Assembly (NCBI RefSeq): GCF_016735515.1
Contig: NZ_JAERQZ010000002.1
Span: 248,001 to 312,000, forward strand
From: Piscinibacter sp. HJYY11
Lineage (GTDB): Bacteria > Pseudomonadota > Gammaproteobacteria > Burkholderiales > Burkholderiaceae_C
DNA length: 64,000 nucleotides
Direction: 5' to 3'
The notes beneath the pieces are model-generated. The model saw nothing but the letters and a program-made list of their open reading frames with translations, did no database searches and had not been told where the DNA came from. Below, piece after piece: positions 35,316 to 43,610 of this stretch. Made by a program: the position numbers and the translations under genes. Every line of letters starts with the position of its first letter. Within the stretch, counting starts at the first letter, position 1.

Positions 35316-35972
35316 ATGAGCGTCGTCGATTTTGCTGTCAAGTTCTTTCAGGACAGCGGTGTCGCCATCTACTTCAGCATTGCGATCATGGCCGTCGGCC
35401 TGGCCATCGCCATCGAGCGCTACGTGTTCCTGATGCGAGCGCGCAGCGAGAACCGCAAGCTCTGGGCGAAGGTCCTGCCCATGCTGCAGAGCGGCCGCTT
35501 CAAGGAAGTGCACAGCGCCGCGTCGAGCTCCGATGCCGCCATCGGCAAGATCGTGGCCAACGGCCTCGAGCGCATGCAGAGCCCGGCCCGCCGTGAAGAC
35601 ATCGATGCCGCGATGGAAGAGGGCATGATGGAAATCGTGCCGCGCCTGGAGAAGCGCACGCACTACATCGCCACCCTGGCCAACGTGATCACGCTCGTGG
35701 GCCTGCTCGGCACCATCATCGGCCTGATCAAGGGCTTCACCGCGGTGGCCGCGGTGAACCCGGCCGAGAAGGCCGAGCTGCTGTCGGCCTCGATCTCGAT
35801 CGCGATGAACAACACCGCCTTCGCGCTGTCGGTCGCGATTCCCTTCCTGCTGGTGCACGCCTTCCTGCAAGCCCGCACGACCGAGATCGTCGACGGCCTG
35901 GAAGCCGCCAAGATCAGCTTCCTCAACGTGACGGGCCGCATCAAGGCGGAGCAGCAGGCTGCTGCCCGCTGA
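35316..35972 (+). CDS. MotA/TolQ/ExbB-type proton-channel protein
   Basis: The 218-residue inner-membrane protein has three hydrophobic helices: residues 17-38 (VAIYFSIAIMAVGLAIAIERY), 125-150 and 168-188. The channel motifs are TLVGLLGTIIGLIKGF in the second and NNTAFALSVAIP in the third helix, each with the conserved Thr that lines the ion path in ExbB/TolQ. The cytoplasmic loop carries RMQSPARREDIDAAMEEG. It works with the two TolR/ExbD-like proteins encoded next, giving a motor of one TolQ-type and two TolR-type subunits, as in the Myxococcus AglR-AglQ-AglS set. A ribosome site CAGGAGA precedes the ATG. Confidence 0.92.
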   Translation: MSVVDFAVKFFQDSGVAIYFSIAIMAVGLAIAIERYVFLMRARSENRKLWAKVLPMLQSGRFKEVHSAASSSDAAIGKIVANGLERMQSPARREDIDAAMEEGMMEIVPRLEKRTHYIATLANVITLVGLLGTIIGLIKGFTAVAAVNPAEKAELLSASISIAMNNTAFALSVAIPFLLVHAFLQARTTEIVDGLEAAKISFLNVTGRIKAEQQAAAR

Positions 35973-36012
35973 GCTTCTGACGAACCCTTAGTCTCTACCG
36001 AAGAGGCCAGAC

Positions 36013-36516
36013 ATGCCCATCCGACGCCCGAGCAAGCCCGTGGCGCACCTGGAGGTCACCGCGTTCATCAACGTGATCGTGGTGCTCGTGCCCTTCCTGC
36101 TGTCGACGGCAGTGTTCTCGCGCCTCGCGGTGCTCGAGCTGTCGCTGCCCGCGAAGAACTCGCCCGGGGTCGAGCAGCTGAAGGTCAACGACCTCAAGCT
36201 CGAGATCGTGGTGCGCCCCGATGCGCTGGAGGTCGGTGACCGCATCGGCGGCCTGATCCAGCGCGTAGGCAACACGCCCACCGGCTACGACCTGGCGGCG
36301 CTGTCGGCGCTCATGCAGCAGATCAAGACGAAGTTCCCCGACACCAAGGCCGCGAGCGTGCTGGCGCAGCCCGACACGTCGTACGACGTGCTGGTGCAGG
36401 TGATGGACGCCGTGCGCGAAGCCAAACCGCCCAATGCCGGGCCCAAGACGCCGAACATCGAGCTCTTCCCCGATATCTCCATCGGTGATGCGCCCATCAG
36501 TGCGCCGAAGAAGTAA
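36013..36516 (+). CDS. TolR/ExbD-like protein with Asn in place of the channel Asp
   Basis: The 167-residue inner-membrane protein has a short N-terminal cytoplasmic part, one membrane helix (residues about 15-38) and a periplasmic domain. Aligned with ExbD (VTPFIDVMLVLL) the sequence is VTAFINVIVVLV, so the protonatable Asp is Asn20 (codon AAC, 36070-36072). The periplasmic part has the family pattern LELSLP then KLEIVVRPDALEVGD. Without Asp this subunit should not carry protons by itself; it may be structural or regulatory beside the Asp-containing partner. Forty bases separate it from the ExbB gene, and 12 from the next ExbD-like gene. Confidence 0.87.
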   Translation: MPIRRPSKPVAHLEVTAFINVIVVLVPFLLSTAVFSRLAVLELSLPAKNSPGVEQLKVNDLKLEIVVRPDALEVGDRIGGLIQRVGNTPTGYDLAALSALMQQIKTKFPDTKAASVLAQPDTSYDVLVQVMDAVREAKPPNAGPKTPNIELFPDISIGDAPISAPKK

Positions 36517-36528
36517 GGAGAGCCGCTC

Positions 36529-37014
36529 ATGAAAATGACCGGAATCGAAAAGCGCGCCGCACGGCTGGCGCGCAACCAGTCGGGCCTCGACATGAACCTC
36601 GTGGCCCTGATCGACATCTTCACGATCCTGATCTTCTTCCTGATGTCGAGCACCGGCATCGAGGTGCTGACCAATTCCAAGGCGGTGAAGCTGCCTGACT
36701 CCATTGCGGAGAAGGCGCCGCGCGAGACCATCGTGGTGGCGGTGAGCGACACCGACATCCTGGTCGACGGCCGCAGGGTCGCGAGCGTGGCCGAGGCCAA
36801 TGCCATCCAGGGCGACCTGATCCCGGGCCTGAAGGCCGAGCTGGACATCCTGGCGAGCCGCCAGGTGGTGGGTGCCGACAAGGACGCCACCAGCAAGGCC
36901 GTCACCATCATGGGCGACAAGAAGATCCCCTACAGCCTCTTGCGCAAGGTGATGTACACCAGCGCGCGTGCGAACTTCAGCGAGATCGCATTTGCCGTGA
37001 ACAGGAAGAGCTGA
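36529..37014 (+). CDS. TolR/ExbD-like protein (with channel Asp)
   Basis: The 161-residue protein has a basic cytoplasmic N-terminus, then a membrane helix LVALIDIFTILIFFLM in which Asp29 matches the proton-carrying residue of ExbD/TolR. A periplasmic domain begins near residue 45 (KAVKLPDSIAEKAPRETIVV). It is the second TolR-type subunit and, unlike its neighbour, retains the acidic residue, so the proton path should run through it and the ExbB-like protein. The ribosome site TAAGGAGA precedes ATG 36529. Two bases separate its stop from the AgmX gene. Confidence 0.92.
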   Translation: MKMTGIEKRAARLARNQSGLDMNLVALIDIFTILIFFLMSSTGIEVLTNSKAVKLPDSIAEKAPRETIVVAVSDTDILVDGRRVASVAEANAIQGDLIPGLKAELDILASRQVVGADKDATSKAVTIMGDKKIPYSLLRKVMYTSARANFSEIAFAVNRKS

Positions 37015-37016
37015 CC

Positions 37017-38099
37017 ATGGCTGCCCTTGCCGCAATCACCTTCCGCCCGCATGTGCTGGCCTGGGCCGGCGTGCCCGAGGACGACAAGCGCTATCGCCGC
37101 ATCCTGAACGCGGTGCTGGTCATCACGGCGCTGATCTGCCTGTTCCTGCTCCTGATGCCCACGCCGAAGGAAGACCGCGCCAAGCCCGCGGAGCTGCCAC
37201 CTCGGCTGGCCAAGCTCATGATCGAGCAGAAGGAGACCCCTCCGCCGCCTAAACCCAAGGCGCCGGATGTGGCGACGAAGGAGCAACCCGAGCTGAAGCC
37301 CGGCACGCCCGAGCCTGTGCGCCCCGAGCCGCAGAAGAAGGCGGCACCGGTGCCCGAGGCCCGCCAGCCGCAGCCGAACCGGCCACCGGGCGAGATCGAA
37401 GGTGCGCGGCGCAAGGCTGCAGGCGTGGGTCTCCTGGCGATGAAGGACACGCTGAACCAGATGCACAGCGCCCCGACAGCCGTGCAGCTCAACCCCAACA
37501 TCAAGCAGGGGCCTGGTGTGGGCGCCGGTGTGGGGGTGGGTGTCGGTGCGGGCACGGACCAGGGCACGCCCGACCGCGCCATGATCACGTCGAACGCCAC
37601 CGGCGGCAGCGGCGGCATCAACACCGCCGGCTACAGCCGCAACACCGGCGGCGGCGGCCTCGCGGGCCGAGGCACCACGCTGGTCGAAGGCGTGGCCGGA
37701 GGCGGTGGTGGTGGCGGCTTCGGCGGTGGTGGCCGTGGCGGCACCGGCGCCGGGTCAGGCCAGGGCGGTGGTGGCGGTGGAACCTTGCAGAAGGGCGGCA
37801 GCGGCAAAGCTTCTCGCTCGATCGAAGACGTGCGCCTCGTGTTCGAGCGCAACAAGGGCTCGATCTACGCCATCTACAACCGCGCGCTGCGCGACGAGCC
37901 TACGCTGCAAGGCAAGGTGGTGTTCAAGCTCACCATCGCGCCGAGCGGCGAGGTGGTCGACCTCAAGATCGAGGCCAGCGAGCTCAAGAACCAGGACCTC
38001 GAGCGCAAGCTGCTCGCGCGCATCAAGCAGTTCGACTTTGGGGCGAAGCAGGTGGATACGCTGATCGCTACCTATCCGGTCGACTTCCTGCCGTCTTGA
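37017..38099 (+). CDS. AgmX/PglI-domain TonB-like energy-transducing protein
   Basis: The 360-residue product has a short cytoplasmic N-terminus, one membrane helix (about residues 30-47, ILNAVLVITALICLFLLLMP), a Pro-rich region (ETPPPPKPKAP), a Gly-rich flexible linker (residues about 170-260, with runs such as GGGGGGGFGGGG) and a C-terminal AgmX/PglI domain from residue 262: EDVRLVFERNKGSIYAIYNR, LQGKVVFKLTIAPSGEVVDL, ending PVDFLPS. This domain links the proton motor to partners in the periplasm or outer membrane, as in GltG and GltJ of Myxococcus and in TonB-like proteins. It closes the cluster, 45 bases before the end of the convergent AidB gene. Confidence 0.92.
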   Translation: MAALAAITFRPHVLAWAGVPEDDKRYRRILNAVLVITALICLFLLLMPTPKEDRAKPAELPPRLAKLMIEQKETPPPPKPKAPDVATKEQPELKPGTPEPVRPEPQKKAAPVPEARQPQPNRPPGEIEGARRKAAGVGLLAMKDTLNQMHSAPTAVQLNPNIKQGPGVGAGVGVGVGAGTDQGTPDRAMITSNATGGSGGINTAGYSRNTGGGGLAGRGTTLVEGVAGGGGGGGFGGGGRGGTGAGSGQGGGGGGTLQKGGSGKASRSIEDVRLVFERNKGSIYAIYNRALRDEPTLQGKVVFKLTIAPSGEVVDLKIEASELKNQDLERKLLARIKQFDFGAKQVDTLIATYPVDFLPS

Positions 38100-38144
38100 T
38101 ATTTCGTGCTGGCGCGAAAGGCCGTGCCCCGCAGAGACCCGGCC

Positions 38145-39824
38145 TCAGCCCTTCGCAGGTGTCGCCCGAGAAATGATGGCCGCGCACTCCACGCCACCTG
38201 GCAGCGTGCCGTACTGAGCGGCACCTCGCTGCCCCAAGCGGGAAGAGCAGAAGGCATCGGCGACATACGCCGGCGCGTGCTGCACCAGCAAGGCCGACTG
38301 AAGCGCGAGCGCCATGCGGTCCACGAGCCCACGCGCGCGGTACTCCAGATCGTCGAGCTTGCCGAGCTCGCCCTTCAAGGCACCAACCCATTGATCGAGC
38401 AAGGCGTTGCCCCCATTGGCGCGTTGCACCTCTGCAAAGAAGGCCTGCACGACCTCAGGTGTCTTCTGCATTGCGCGCAGCACGTCGAGGCATTGCACGT
38501 TGCCGCTGCCTTCCCAGATCGCATTGACCGGTGACTCGCGGAAGAGGCGAGGGAAGGGGCTGTCTTCCATCACACCGCTGCCGCCGATGCACTCCATCGC
38601 CTCGTAGGCGTGCTGCGGTGTGCGCTTGCAGATCCAGTATTTGCCGACCGCGGTGCACAGGCGCACCAGCAGGTCTTCGTGCGGGTCGTCGCGGTGGTCC
38701 ATCGCGCGGGCGAGGCGCATCGTGAGCGCGAGCGAGCCTTCGGATTCGAGCACCAGGTCGGCCAGTACGTTCTGCATCAGCGGCTGCTGGTTGAGCCGCT
38801 TGCCGAAGACGGAGCGGAGCGAGCAATGGTGCAATGCTTGCGCCACGGCCGCGCGTTGCCCGGCCGACGAGCCGATCATGCAATCGAAGCGCGTCATCGA
38901 CACCATCTCGATGATCGTGCGCACGCCGCGCCCCGGCTCGCCCACCATCCAGGCGAGCGCACCGCGCAGCTCGGTCTCGCTCGAGGCGTTGGAGACGTTG
39001 CCCATCTTGCGCTTGAGGCGTAGCACCTGCAGCGCGTTCTTCGTGCCGTCGGGCCGCCAGCGCGGCAGCAGGAAGCACGAGAGCCCCGCCGGTGTTTGCG
39101 CGAGGACGAGGAAGGCGTCGCACATCGGCGCCGAGACGAAGTACTTGTGGCCGATGAGTTCATAGGCCTCGCCAGGGCCCTCGACGCCGATGGCGTGAGC
39201 CTGCGTCGTGTTCGCCCGCACGTCGGAACCGCCTTGTTTTTCGGTCATCGCCATGCCGATGGTCAGGCCCGCCTTCTCGGTGTGGACCACGTTGCGCGGG
39301 TCATAGCTGCGCGACGTGATGCGCGGCTCCCACCATTGCGCGAGTGCCGGCGTGGTGCGCAGCGAAGGGATCGACGCAAACGTCATCGTGATCGGGCAAC
39401 CGTGCCCCGCCTCGACCTGCGAGTGCATGTAGAAACGCGCCGCGCGGGCCACGTGCGCACCCTCGCGCGGGTCAGCCCATGGCGAGGCGTGCAGGCCGTG
39501 TTCGATCGAGGTCTTCATCAGCGTGTGGTACGCCGGGTGGAACTTCACGAGGTCGACCCGGTGGCCGAAACGATCGTGCGTGTCGAGCTCGGGTGGGTGC
39601 TTATTGGCGAGTGCGCCGAGCTCGAGGTGCTCGGCCGTGCCGACCAGTTCACCGAAGACCGCCAGGTCGTCGTGCGCCCAGGCCGCACCCTCGCGCGCGA
39701 CGGCTTCGGCCAAGGCTTGGTCCTGGAGGTAGAGGTTGTAGTCCGCGAGCTCGCTCGACACGTTGAAGACCTCGTGCGTACTCGCGAGCGGCGATGGGGT
39801 GAGGGCAGGGTGGGGAGCGTTCAT
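38145..39824 (-). CDS. AidB-like acyl-CoA dehydrogenase
   Basis: The 559-residue product from ATG 39824 (GAGGAGA upstream) is full length for the AidB/isovaleryl-CoA-dehydrogenase-like group (E. coli AidB is 541). Flavin and substrate region motifs are GMAMTEKQGGSDVRANTT near residue 200 and IGHKYFVSAPMCDAFLV. The C-terminal part has YEAMECIGGSGVMEDSPF and IWEGSGNVQCLDVLRAM, both typical of the family. AidB is an FAD protein that binds DNA and is induced by alkylating damage; whether this protein is a true AidB or a general acyl-CoA dehydrogenase cannot be separated here. It converges on the AgmX gene and is monocistronic. Confidence 0.88.
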   Translation of the reverse strand: MNAPHPALTPSPLASTHEVFNVSSELADYNLYLQDQALAEAVAREGAAWAHDDLAVFGELVGTAEHLELGALANKHPPELDTHDRFGHRVDLVKFHPAYHTLMKTSIEHGLHASPWADPREGAHVARAARFYMHSQVEAGHGCPITMTFASIPSLRTTPALAQWWEPRITSRSYDPRNVVHTEKAGLTIGMAMTEKQGGSDVRANTTQAHAIGVEGPGEAYELIGHKYFVSAPMCDAFLVLAQTPAGLSCFLLPRWRPDGTKNALQVLRLKRKMGNVSNASSETELRGALAWMVGEPGRGVRTIIEMVSMTRFDCMIGSSAGQRAAVAQALHHCSLRSVFGKRLNQQPLMQNVLADLVLESEGSLALTMRLARAMDHRDDPHEDLLVRLCTAVGKYWICKRTPQHAYEAMECIGGSGVMEDSPFPRLFRESPVNAIWEGSGNVQCLDVLRAMQKTPEVVQAFFAEVQRANGGNALLDQWVGALKGELGKLDDLEYRARGLVDRMALALQSALLVQHAPAYVADAFCSSRLGQRGAAQYGTLPGGVECAAIISRATPAKG

Positions 39825-39939
39825 CGCGTGTCTCCTCGCATGGGCATGACCATGGGCCAAACGGTTGTAGCACGCCTCGTCATGCGGCTGACACGGGCGG
39901 TCGCGACGATCGCGCGGTTTTCAACCACCGCCACGCTCC

Positions 39940-41268
39940 ATGCGCCACTCCCTCGTTTTGCCCGTTCTGCTGGCCTCGTTGTTCACCGCCGGCGCTGCCC
40001 AAGCCCAGGTGCTGACCGGCTTCGCCCGCATGCCCGCCGCGACCTTCTCCGATGGCCCGACCTCCGGCCAGTTCGCGGCTGCCAACCCCTATGGCACCAA
40101 CCTCCCGCCCTTCGTCAACCGGCAGCCGGTGCAAGGCTTCTCGGGTGTGCTTCAAGGCCCGAAGAAGAACGTCTTTCACTTCCTCGTCGACAACGGCTTC
40201 GGCGCGCAGAACAACTCGGCCGATGCGCTGCTGCGCTCGTACACCCTCGCCATCGATTGGCGCACGCGCAAAGGCGGCACCGGCCTCGTGCGGCCGACGG
40301 ATTGGCAGCACGGCCATGATCGCGGCAGCTTCGATGCGTCGACGCGCCTCGAGCTGAACGATGCCCACCGCAAGCTCACGATCCCGATCCAGGCCGACTA
40401 CCTGAACCACTACAACAACGGCGCGAACCCGACCGTGGCGCCGGTGATCCGTGCCAGACGCCTGCTGACGGGCGCTGACTTCGACATCGAATCGATCCGC
40501 CGTGACCACCGTGGCAACTACTGGTTCGGCGATGAGTTCGGGCCGTATCTCGTGAAGACCGATTCCCGCGGTACGGTGCTGCGCCCGGAGATCTCGCTGC
40601 CCGGCGTCTACGCCCCCGCCCACAAGGATGTGGTCGCCGGCCGCGCGACGGCCAACCTGCCGGCCTCGGGCGGCTTCGAGGGCCTGGCGATCAACCGCAG
40701 CGGCACGAAGCTCTACACGCTGCTGGAGCGCACCGTCACCGGCGACCCCGCAGGCACCTTGCGCATCGACGAATTCGATGTCGACCGCGAGGTCTACACC
40801 GGCCGTCGCTTCTACTACCCACTCGACACCGCCGGCACGGCCATCGGCGACATGGTCGCCATCGATGACCGTCGTTTCATCGTGCTCGAACGCAACGGCA
40901 ACACGGCGACCTCGCCCAACCCCGCGCCGTTCAAGAAGGTCTACCTGATCGACCTGGAAGACGTAGCCGACGGCGGCGTGGCGCGAAAGCTGGAACTGGT
41001 CGACCTGATGAAGCTCGCCGACCCGCACGACCTGAACGGCGATGGCAGCACGGTCTTCACCTTCCCGTACACGACGATCGAGAACGTGCTGGTCCTCGAT
41101 GCGCGCACGCTGCTGGTCGTGAACGACAACAACTTCCCGTACGGCGGTGGCCGCGAGATGGCGTCCGACAACACTGAGTTCCTGCGCATCCGCTTGCCCG
41201 TGTCGCTGGTGGCGGAAGAAGACGACGATCATCGCCGTGGCCGCGGACATGACCGCGACGACGACTGA
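39940..41268 (+). CDS. Exported phytase-like (esterase-like beta-propeller) protein
   Basis: The 442-residue product has a signal peptide (residues 1-22, ending GAAQAQ). The mature protein matches the 'esterase-like activity of phytase' domain: YGTNLPPFVNRQPVQGFSG, FDIESIRRDHRGNYWFGDEF, GGFEGLAINRSGTKLYTLL, RNGNTATSPN and KLADPHDLNGDG. The architecture is a beta-propeller rich in Asp and Asn, which could bind calcium. The tail (EEDDDHRRGRGHDRDDD) is strongly charged. Function is uncertain: phytase-type phosphatase, lactonase or other. A 13-bp hairpin terminator follows eight bases after the stop region. Confidence 0.82.
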   Translation: MRHSLVLPVLLASLFTAGAAQAQVLTGFARMPAATFSDGPTSGQFAAANPYGTNLPPFVNRQPVQGFSGVLQGPKKNVFHFLVDNGFGAQNNSADALLRSYTLAIDWRTRKGGTGLVRPTDWQHGHDRGSFDASTRLELNDAHRKLTIPIQADYLNHYNNGANPTVAPVIRARRLLTGADFDIESIRRDHRGNYWFGDEFGPYLVKTDSRGTVLRPEISLPGVYAPAHKDVVAGRATANLPASGGFEGLAINRSGTKLYTLLERTVTGDPAGTLRIDEFDVDREVYTGRRFYYPLDTAGTAIGDMVAIDDRRFIVLERNGNTATSPNPAPFKKVYLIDLEDVADGGVARKLELVDLMKLADPHDLNGDGSTVFTFPYTTIENVLVLDARTLLVVNDNNFPYGGGREMASDNTEFLRIRLPVSLVAEEDDDHRRGRGHDRDDD

Positions 41269-41281
41269 GCGTCACAAAACG

Positions 41282-41320
41282 AAAGGGCCCTGCATTGCTG
41301 CAGGGCCCTTTGCTTTTTTC
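41282..41320. terminator. Bidirectional rho-independent terminator
   Basis: A perfect 13-bp stem AAAGGGCCCTGCA / TGCAGGGCCCTTT (41282-41294 and 41299-41311) with TTGC loop. On the plus strand GC then six T residues follow (41314-41319), ending the phytase-like gene. On the minus strand CGTTTTGTG follows, so it can also end the tRNA-Asn transcript, which runs towards it. Confidence 0.9.
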
Positions 41321-41396
41321 TGGCTCCTCGACCTGGGCTCGAACCAGGGACCTACGGATTAACAGTCCGGCGCTCTACCGACTGAGCTATCGAGGA
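41321..41396 (-). tRNA. tRNA-Asn (GTT)
   Basis: Read on the minus strand the gene starts TCCTCGATAGCTCAGTCGGT (acceptor and D-arm), has the anticodon arm CCGGACTGTTAATCCG with anticodon GTT for Asn, a T-arm GGTTCGAGCC with the usual GGTTCGA pattern and a closing TCGAGGA pairing with the 5' end. The genome-encoded CCA is present (TGG at 41321-41323). All arms pair. The gene is 76 bases long. It stands alone, flanked by a terminator downstream and the TonB-receptor gene (end 41434) upstream. Confidence 0.97.
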
Positions 41397-41433
41397 ATAG
41401 AGCCGCGCATTATAGCCATACTTTTGTGGCGGA

Positions 41434-43563
41434 TCACAGGCTCACTTCGACCGAGGCGCGGAAGGTGCGTGCGGCCAGGGGATAGAGGTAGACGTGGTCG
41501 AACTGGAGGGGCGATTCCCGCCAAGCGCGGCGATTGAAGACGTTGTCGACGCCTGCGCGCCACGTGATGGTGGAGCCGATGAGTTTTTGTTCGTAGCGTG
41601 CGGCAAGGTCCATGACGCCGTAGCCCGGAATGCTGAGGCTGTTGTCGGCCACCACGGCGCGGTGACTCACACCCATGGCATCGGCTTGCAACTGCAAGGC
41701 CGGCAGGGCCGCCACGTTGTAGCGGGCCTGCAACTTGAGCGTGCGCTCCGGGACATTGACGGGCCGCTTGCCCTCGGCATTGACATCGAGCGTGTTCTCG
41801 CGGCGGGCGTGCAACAACTGCAGGCTGCCGCCGAAGGCCCAGGGGCCGTCGCGCCAAGCGGCATTGGCTTCGAGGCCGCGATGGCGCGCCTGACCGTCAG
41901 GGACGCGAGTGCAACTGCCGGCGGCATTGCATGCGCCAACGTTGCCCCACTGAGGGCGCACCACCTGGAACAGGGCGGCGCCCCATTGAGCATTCGGCGT
42001 GCCGACCTTCAAGCCGGCTTCCAATTGGCGACTGGTGGACAACAAGGCCACACCGCGGTTGGTAAAGCGATCTCGATTCGTCACGACTTCGCTTTCGATG
42101 CCCCGCCCCCAGCTTGTGTACACGAGTTGCTGGGGCGCGAAGGTGTAGCTGAGGGCAATGGAGGGCGTGATCAGGCGCTCTTCGTAGTTGGTGTCGCGTG
42201 ATCCGTCCGTGCGCACACTTTGCCGATGCAGGCGGGTGTGCCGCAGGCCCAGCCAGGTGGTGAGGTGGTCGTTGAGGCGAATGGCGTCGCGAGCGAAGAG
42301 TTCGGTCGACCGTTCGTCCCGGTTGGTGTTCTCGTCGTTCAGGGTGGGGTTGGCAGGGACGACGGTGCCGCCGTCGACGGTGCCAGTGCCAACACCGTTG
42401 TAAGCCTGTCGCTCGAATCGGTGCGTCACGCGGCTTTGAAGCAGGCCAACCGAGAGAGTGTGCTTCATGCCGCCGACGTCCGTTTCACCGTGCATTGCGA
42501 TCTCCAACGCATCCGAGCGGCGGCGTTCGTTCTCGCTGCGATAGTCAGCGTAGTCGAAGGTGCCATCGGGGCAGTAGCGATCTGGGTAGTAGGTCGTGGC
42601 GCTGGTGCAACCGTACGGAAAGGCCAGCCGATCGTCGGTGACGAGACGTTGCGTCAATGCATGCAACGTGCCTCGCCAGTTCGCGCCGAGGCTCTGTGTC
42701 ATGCGCAGTGACGCGTTGTTGGCATCCATCACCACCGGCTGGGACCAAGGCTGGTTGTTGAGGTTGAGGCGAGGGTCCACCGGCTCCGGCACACGATCGC
42801 CCAACAAGCTGAATGCCGGCTGGCTGGGCTGCGAGCGGTGGCTGTGCTCGACTTCGAATTCGACCAGCGTGTCGGCGCCCGCGCGCCATTCGGTGGCGAT
42901 CGCAGCAAGGTGGCGCTTGCCTTTGGCATCGCGCAGCTGCGGCTGCAGATCCTCGTACGCGAGGTTGAGCCGCGCGCCGAGCGCCCCTTCCGCGCCGAAG
43001 CGCTGCGTGAGGTCCGCAGCGGTGAGAATCGAGTTGCGCTCGCGCCAGCCCAGCGTTGCGCTGTAGGCCGATGCGCCGCCTGGGCGCTTTACGACGAGGT
43101 TGGCCAAGCCGCCGGGCGCGCTTGTGCCCGCTTGGATGCCCGATGTGCCTTTGAGAACCTCAAGACGCTCCTTGTTGTCGAGCGGAATCGACGTTTCAGC
43201 GTTGATGGGCAAGCCGTCGCGCCGGTAGTTGAAGCGGTTGTCGAGCGTGAAGCCGCGCACGGCGAGAAAGTCCCAATAGCCCTCGGAGTTGTAGGCATCG
43301 CTGACGCTGGCATCCGACTTGACCATGTCGGCGATGCGTTGCACACCACGGTCCTTCATCTGGGAGGCGCTGAGCACGCTCGCCTGCAGTGGCGCCTCGG
43401 ACAAAGGCACGCCCCATCCCGAGACCGACACGACCGGGTCGCTGCGGCCAACCACGGTGACCGGTGGGAGGTTGGTGGATGCGGGTGCCTGCGCGTAGAC
43501 GCTGAGGCACAGCATGGAAGCGGCCGCGGCAGCGGGTGTGCGGAAGAAGCGAATGGGAGCCAT
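41434..43563 (-). CDS. TonB-dependent outer-membrane receptor under TPP riboswitch (putative thiamin-compound transporter)
   Basis: The 709-residue product has a signal peptide (ending VYAQ, residue 25), a plug domain (LPPVTVVGRSDPVVSV, VQRIADMVKSDASVSDAYN, RRDGLPINAETSIPLDNKER, GLANLVVKRPG) and a 22-strand barrel ending VEVSL. Sequence similarity is to TonB-dependent siderophore receptors of the FhuE/FpvA type, and automatic annotation would say so. The TPP riboswitch just upstream points instead to thiamin, HMP or a thiamin derivative as cargo, because its expression should respond to thiamin pyrophosphate. No TonB-ExbBD or periplasmic thiamin-binding gene is adjacent. By eye the GC content is lower than in flanking genes, so acquisition is possible. 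Confidence 0.88.
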   Translation of the reverse strand: MAPIRFFRTPAAAAASMLCLSVYAQAPASTNLPPVTVVGRSDPVVSVSGWGVPLSEAPLQASVLSASQMKDRGVQRIADMVKSDASVSDAYNSEGYWDFLAVRGFTLDNRFNYRRDGLPINAETSIPLDNKERLEVLKGTSGIQAGTSAPGGLANLVVKRPGGASAYSATLGWRERNSILTAADLTQRFGAEGALGARLNLAYEDLQPQLRDAKGKRHLAAIATEWRAGADTLVEFEVEHSHRSQPSQPAFSLLGDRVPEPVDPRLNLNNQPWSQPVVMDANNASLRMTQSLGANWRGTLHALTQRLVTDDRLAFPYGCTSATTYYPDRYCPDGTFDYADYRSENERRRSDALEIAMHGETDVGGMKHTLSVGLLQSRVTHRFERQAYNGVGTGTVDGGTVVPANPTLNDENTNRDERSTELFARDAIRLNDHLTTWLGLRHTRLHRQSVRTDGSRDTNYEERLITPSIALSYTFAPQQLVYTSWGRGIESEVVTNRDRFTNRGVALLSTSRQLEAGLKVGTPNAQWGAALFQVVRPQWGNVGACNAAGSCTRVPDGQARHRGLEANAAWRDGPWAFGGSLQLLHARRENTLDVNAEGKRPVNVPERTLKLQARYNVAALPALQLQADAMGVSHRAVVADNSLSIPGYGVMDLAARYEQKLIGSTITWRAGVDNVFNRRAWRESPLQFDHVYLYPLAARTFRASVEVSL

Positions 43564-43594
43564 CGTGTGTCCGGAAGCGATGGCAGGTCGGCGG

Positions 43595-43610
43595 GCACCG
43601 TCTGCGGTGC
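43595..43610 (-). promoter_or_regulatory. Possible riboswitch expression-platform hairpin
   Basis: Read on the minus strand, GCACCG-CAGA-CGGTGC forms a 6-bp stem immediately after the TPP aptamer, overlapping its P1 end by one base. No T-run follows, so it is not an ordinary terminator; it may compete with the aptamer or the ribosome site. The following 30 bases contain only a weak ribosome site before ATG 43563. Confidence 0.35.

Noticed and set aside
35316..38099. Classic TonB-ExbB-ExbD iron-uptake set
   Set aside because: Two ExbD-like proteins, an AgmX/PglI domain in place of a TonB C-terminal domain, and TPR and barrel partners instead of receptors.
38102..38119. Hairpin TTTCGTG / CGCGAAA after the AgmX gene as a terminator
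   Set aside because: Only 7 bp with one wobble pair and no T-run on either strand.
41321..41396. tRNA-Asn as an integration site
   Set aside because: No integrase and no direct repeat of the tRNA 3' end was found downstream; flanking genes look ordinary.
41434..43563. Naming the TonB-dependent receptor a siderophore receptor
   Set aside because: Similarity is to that class, but the TPP riboswitch and lack of iron-uptake genes or a Fur-like box nearby argue for a thiamin-type cargo.
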